A DNA stretch of 42,521 bases from assembly GCA_021768245.1 (NCBI GenBank), contig JAETNO010000026.1, forward strand, positions 1 to 42,521, given 5' to 3'. Positions 39,416-42,521 of the stretch are shown one piece after another. Numbering within the stretch: the first letter of the stretch is position 1; every line of letters starts with the position of its first letter. A program made the translations under genes and the position numbers. Source of the stretch: Bacteroidaceae bacterium. GTDB taxonomy: Bacteria; Bacteroidota; Bacteroidia; Bacteroidales; Muribaculaceae. The notes under the pieces were generated by a model. That model did not search any database. It worked only from the letters and a program-made list of their open reading frames with translations, and was not told the origin of the DNA.

Positions 39416-40486
39416 CTACTGTCCCAGGTTCACGTCCTGCGTGGCGAGGGCGTCCCAGTTTGCGACGGTCACGGCCAGTGTCACGTCCTGTCCTGTGAGT
39501 CCGTCGAGCTTCGCATTGACTTTGTAGGAGCCGTTTCGTGCGATCTTGCCGTCTGCCGCTCCCGTGAGTTCCGTTTCGTAGGTGACGGGCATCTGGTCGG
39601 CCGTGGTCGAGAGGTTTCCGTCGGCATCGTAGATGGCGTCGATAAGCACCTTTACGCGCGACCCTGCCGCTGCTGCGGCCTTTTCATTGAGGTAGAAAAG
39701 GTTGTTGTACTTGTATGCGTTCGTTTTCGACGCTCCGGTCTTGTCGCAGAAGGCGTCCTGGGCCGAGGTGAAGGACGAGCTTACGGTGGCGTACTTGCTC
39801 GTGGTCTGGTCGATCAGGTAGGACTTCTCGGCACCGCGGCTCAAGGTTAGCTTCTTGACCTCGACGCAGCCGTTGCCGTACTTGGCACGGAACGAGTCGG
39901 TCATGGTGTACTGTACCTCGACTTTTGCCACGACGCGCTTTACGGTCACGGCTACGGCCGTGGTGCCGGATACGATCTTTGCCGTCGCGGTTCCTGTCAT
40001 TACGAATCCTCCGGAGCGCATGGCCTTGGTGGTTACGTTTGCGTAGGTGCCGTTGTAAGAGGCGATGTCGCTTTCCAGCTCTGCGAGCAGGGCGGTCTCG
40101 GTGGTGATGTTGTCCGCTACGGTGCGGTTGATAACGACATAAAAATCGCACGATGTATCCGCGTCTACGCCGGGCAGTACGAGTTTGATGGGCGTCGATG
40201 TCGAAGCGGTCACTTCGGAGGAGGTCAGTACGCGGCGCAGGATCTGCGTTCCCGAAGCGTTGTAGACGATCAGCACGGCCGAGGAGATCGACTTCTCCCA
40301 CGCTTCGGTCGTCCCGGCCCCGAAGGCGCGGGTTCTGTCGGCTGCGCTCTCGTTCTTCAGGGTAAGTTCGACGATGCTTTCGTTCCGGCCGTTGTCCGGC
40401 GCAGGATCGAGGTTTTCTTTGTCACAGGCGACGATGGCCGCCGTCATTGCCGCCATAGCGGCCAGTCTGATAATAAACTGTTTCAT
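39416..40486 (-). CDS. Major fimbrillin (FimA/Mfa1-type, type V pilus), 356 aa
   Basis: The lipoprotein signal is MKQFIIRLAAMAAMTAAIVAC (Cys21). After SIVELTLKNESAADRTRAFGAG, with an Arg site where a protease could trim the precursor, come blocks typical of the Mfa1/FimA family: SSAVLIVYNASGTQIL, DADTSCDFYVVINRT, VKRVVAKVEVQYTMTDSF, NLFYLNEKAAAAAGSRVKVLIDAIYD, and the terminal strand NGSYKVNAKLDGLTGQDVTLAVTVANWD. In type V pili each subunit is completed by the C-terminal strand of its neighbour. The anchor gene lies directly upstream and the presumed tip gene downstream. Gene complete. Confidence 0.85.
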   Translation of the reverse strand: MKQFIIRLAAMAAMTAAIVACDKENLDPAPDNGRNESIVELTLKNESAADRTRAFGAGTTEAWEKSISSAVLIVYNASGTQILRRVLTSSEVTASTSTPIKLVLPGVDADTSCDFYVVINRTVADNITTETALLAELESDIASYNGTYANVTTKAMRSGGFVMTGTATAKIVSGTTAVAVTVKRVVAKVEVQYTMTDSFRAKYGNGCVEVKKLTLSRGAEKSYLIDQTTSKYATVSSSFTSAQDAFCDKTGASKTNAYKYNNLFYLNEKAAAAAGSRVKVLIDAIYDADGNLSTTADQMPVTYETELTGAADGKIARNGSYKVNAKLDGLTGQDVTLAVTVANWDALATQDVNLGQ

Positions 40487-40529
40487 GGTTTAAAAAATTA
40501 AAAAGGGTTTTTAGAGTTGTTATTGAGTT

Positions 40530-41408
40530 TTAAGCCCCGAAGTGCTCTTCCTGGACGATTGTCCCTTCCCAGTCTGAGATGACGATCGTTACACCCGAGC
40601 CGTTCAGGATAATGTGTATGTCGATCTCTACGTCGTGGCCGGTGTCGGGCTTGATCTCCATGTAGCGCTGTATGGTGGCCTTGAACAGGGTATGTCCGTA
40701 TATGGACGCAGGGTCGTCGCAGTAGATCCCCAAGGCGATCGGTGCGTCGTTCGGGAAATAGGGGGTGTAGAACGACCCGTACATCCTCCCGGCCGCCGGG
40801 TCGCGCTCCAGATGCGGGCGGTATGTCTTCGTTTCGCCGCAGGGGACATTGCCGAAGGTCAGTCCGGCGCGATTGTCCAGGCCGAAGTAGAACTCTTCGG
40901 GGTCGTCGAGGTTCTGCATCCCTTCGACCAGGACGTTGACCTTGTATACGGACTTGAACAGGTCGATGTCGAAGCGCAGCGAGTCGCCCTTTTGGATCGG
41001 CGTCTGGATGCGGTTGAAGAAAAGCGGGTCGGCACCCGTATCCGGGAAGGTGATCGCAGCGTCCCGGATGTTGTCTGCCGACACCGAGGAGCCATGCCCT
41101 ACATTGGCAAGCGTCACAATTCCATATTCTCCATTGGAAATGTAGGTCTGCATGGCTCCGGTATCGGTCAGGAATTCGTCCCGCGTAAGCGTCGTGTCGC
41201 GGTACTGCCTGCCGGTCTTCAGGTCGAAGAAGAACAGGCGCAGGGTCTGCACCTCGTCCATGGTGTCGTGCTCCCCGTCGTTGTAGTTGTAGCGCAGGTA
41301 TACGATGGCCTTGCGCTTCACATCGACGTCGATGTCGTCGTGGATCTCGCAGCCGGGGAGAAGGCTCGCGAGCAAAAGTCCTGTGAACAGTATTTGGATA
41401 GGTTTCAT
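40530..41408 (-). CDS. Fimbrial anchor subunit (Mfa2/FimB-like), 292 aa
   Basis: The signal MKPIQILFTGLLLASLLPGC (Cys20) makes it a lipoprotein that stays attached to the outer membrane. The sequence EIHDDIDVDVKRKAIVYLRYNYNDGEHD ... TLRLFFFDLKTGRQYRDTTLTRDEF matches the Mfa2/FimB family, which anchors and limits the length of type V fimbriae. Further blocks, GEYGIVTLANVGH and SVYKVNVLVEGMQNLDDPEEFYFGLDN, agree. It is 43 bp upstream of the fimbrillin gene, the standard order for anchor and stalk. It follows an ORF6N gene by 4 bp, so that gene shares its transcript. Confidence 0.85.
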   Translation of the reverse strand: MKPIQILFTGLLLASLLPGCEIHDDIDVDVKRKAIVYLRYNYNDGEHDTMDEVQTLRLFFFDLKTGRQYRDTTLTRDEFLTDTGAMQTYISNGEYGIVTLANVGHGSSVSADNIRDAAITFPDTGADPLFFNRIQTPIQKGDSLRFDIDLFKSVYKVNVLVEGMQNLDDPEEFYFGLDNRAGLTFGNVPCGETKTYRPHLERDPAAGRMYGSFYTPYFPNDAPIALGIYCDDPASIYGHTLFKATIQRYMEIKPDTGHDVEIDIHIILNGSGVTIVISDWEGTIVQEEHFGA

Positions 41409-41412
41409 GCTG

Positions 41413-42000
41413 CTATTTCTTAAATCCGATTTTTTGTGGTTCCTGCCGAATTTGCGGTAGCTTGACGGACAGTGCCCCTATGGCCTCGTAAATTGCGTCG
41501 ATGTCCTTGCCGATGTCTTCGCTCATGTCGTTCATGGCTTTCAGGTTCTCCCGAACTTCATGTTCGATAAGCTGAAGACGGCTGCGCATTTCCGCAAGCT
41601 CGGCCGAATGCTGCGATGCCTGCGTGAGATAGTTGCGCATGGCGACGAATGCCCGCATGATGGCGATATTGACTTGTATCGCAGACCCGCTGCGCAATAC
41701 ACTCGATAACATGGCAACGCCCATCTCGGTAAAAGCGAACGGCGGATATTTGGGGTATTTGCCCCTACCATCTATTTCTAAGGTCACAATTTGTGACCTT
41801 AAACTGATTTTGAGGGAGTTATACTCTTCGTTCGAAATCTCGAATATAAAATCTTCCGGAAACCGCTCGATATTTCGGCGGACAGCCTGTTTTAAAACTT
41901 TCGTCTCTACCTGATAGAGTGCAGCTAAATCGAAATCCAGCATCACCTGCTGTCCACGGATCTCGTGGATCTTGCTCTGTATTGTCGTCAATTCTTTCAT
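41413..42000 (-). CDS. ORF6N domain-containing protein, 195 aa
   Basis: Same family and length as the copy at 22260: KIHEIRGQQVMLDFDLAALYQVETKVLKQAVRRNIERFPEDFIF, then FAFTEMGVAMLSSVLRSGSAIQVNIAIMRAFVAMRNYL, a coiled coil (LAEMRSRLQLIEHEVRENLKAMNDMSEDI) and the tail IGALSVKLPQIRQEPQKIGFKK. It ends 4 bp before the fimbrial anchor gene and so may help control fimbrial expression; this is an inference from the shared transcript. It is the second of at least three tandem ORF6N genes at the right end. Confidence 0.85.
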   Translation of the reverse strand: MKELTTIQSKIHEIRGQQVMLDFDLAALYQVETKVLKQAVRRNIERFPEDFIFEISNEEYNSLKISLRSQIVTLEIDGRGKYPKYPPFAFTEMGVAMLSSVLRSGSAIQVNIAIMRAFVAMRNYLTQASQHSAELAEMRSRLQLIEHEVRENLKAMNDMSEDIGKDIDAIYEAIGALSVKLPQIRQEPQKIGFKK

Positions 42001-42023
42001 CGGTTTGTGTCGAGAATGAATGA

Positions 42024-42430
42024 TTATTCTCCCTCTTCGGGGAGTTTGAATCCGATGGGGCGGGCCGGTCGGCGGGCCTGCGGTACCTTGAGGCGACGAA
42101 TGCTTTCATAATCGCCCGATTTACCAGTATCGCAGTATTACTGCGTAAAACACTCGATAACATGGCAACGCCCAATTCCGTGAATGCAAATGGCTGATAA
42201 CGAATACCACCCCAACTTGAGGTCGCAATTTGCGACCTCAAGTCCGCGTATTCCTTTTCGGTAAGTTCGAACATAAATTCATCGCCTTCGAACCGCTCGA
42301 TATTACGTCGTACAGCTTCTTTCAATCGTTTCGTTTCGACTTGATAGAGTGCAGCCAGATCGAAGTCCAGCATCACCTGCTGTCCACGGATCTCGTAGAT
42401 CTTGTTCTGTATTGTCGTCAATTCTTTCAT
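42024..42430 (-). pseudogene. ORF6N gene with internal deletion and frameshift
   Basis: It starts like a normal ORF6N gene (MKELTTIQNKIYEIRGQQVMLDFDLAALYQVETKRLKEAVRRNIERF) through AILVNRAIMKAFVA. At about 42091 it is fused out of frame to a 3' end whose proper frame reads VPQARRPARPIGFKLPEEGE with TAA at 42026-42024. The coiled-coil region is deleted. The out-of-frame reading continues to 41819, across the neighbouring gene's start. The deletion probably arose by recombination between tandem copies. Confidence 0.8.
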
Positions 42431-42453
42431 CGGTTTGTGTCGAGAATGAATGA

Positions 42454-42521
42454 TTATTCTCCCTCTTCGGGGAGTTTGAATCCGATGGGGCGGGCCGGTC
42501 GGCGGGCCTGCGGTACCTTGA
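42454..42521 (-). CDS. C-terminal end of another ORF6N gene (partial at window edge)
   Basis: The minus-strand reading gives VPQARRPARPIGFKLPEEGE and a TAA stop (42456-42454), an ORF6N-type tail. The rest lies beyond the window. It shows that at least three ORF6N copies stand in tandem. Confidence 0.7.
   Translation of the reverse strand, partial: KVPQARRPARPIGFKLPEEGE

Larger units (their letters stand above)
42001..42521. repeat. 91-bp perfect direct repeat, 430-bp period
   Basis: Positions 42001-42091 and 42431-42521 are identical; the preceding 60 bases (41941-42000 vs 42371-42430) differ at only two positions. The repeat covers the end of one ORF6N gene and the start of the next, and it reaches the window edge, so it could be longer. 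It marks a recent tandem duplication and may be hard to assemble correctly. Confidence 0.9.

Overview
The window looks like accessory DNA of a gut Bacteroidales bacterium. The moderately high GC content and the fimbrial and transfer gene types would fit Alistipes or a relative, but the genus is an inference. Several promoters match the Bacteroidales -7 box TAnnTTTG (7386, 20367, 28992 on +; 24437, 25162, 28692 on -), and the transfer genes are of the CTnDOT TraE-to-TraO type. No integrase, rRNA or CRISPR array is visible.

Left part (1-20266), integrative conjugative element backbone. It opens with a truncated ArdC-like antirestriction gene whose broken end sits on a 32-bp palindrome, followed by a gene-free stretch with a 40-bp inverted repeat. 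A run of small plus-strand element genes follows: an LPD29 protein, a protein sharing a C-terminal module with a later ORF6N protein, an HD-like hydrolase, and small unknowns. Then comes a 582-aa cytosine-5 DNA methyltransferase with about six tandem degenerate repeats in its target-recognition region. A 1.8-kb palindrome-rich spacer (5604-7457) probably includes the transfer origin. The mobilisation and transfer operon runs 7458-20266: BfmA-like accessory protein, DUF5712 relaxase, small membrane protein, coupling protein, TraE, TraF, TraG, TraI, TraJ, TraK, TraM, TraN, a new 54-aa ORF, TraO. Most of these genes overlap or nearly touch.

Middle part (20345-30204), defence and addiction cargo. 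It holds a putative AbiC-like abortive infection protein, three ORF6N genes in a row (intact, amber-interrupted, truncated), a ParD remnant, two paralogous toxin-antitoxin pairs with near-identical promoters, and a minus-strand restriction-modification operon (XRE regulator, nuclease-methyltransferase fusion, specificity subunit). The specificity gene is split by a G10 tract, contains an 8-residue linker repeat, and has a disturbed 5' end: it looks phase-variable. Next come a decayed fragment of a fimbrial gene, a structured leader with a pseudoknot and alternative pairing at the start codon, and another ORF6N gene.

Right part (30290-42521), surface lipoproteins and type V-like fimbriae. A 36-bp perfect bidirectional terminator separates a plus-strand lipoprotein from a minus-strand array: ORF6N copies, Mfa2/FimB-like anchor, Mfa1/FimA-like fimbrillin, a 122-nt tRNA-like sequence, an Ig/lectin-like lipoprotein, phage-type small genes in a tightly coupled operon, two Ig-repeat lipoproteins resembling TraQ, and an 806-aa DUF4906-type fimbrial lipoprotein. 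The window ends in a tandem duplication of ORF6N genes.

Together the genes describe a mobile element carrying self-transfer, DNA modification, switchable restriction, phage defence and adhesive surface structures. Repeated ORF6N genes lie at several module borders.
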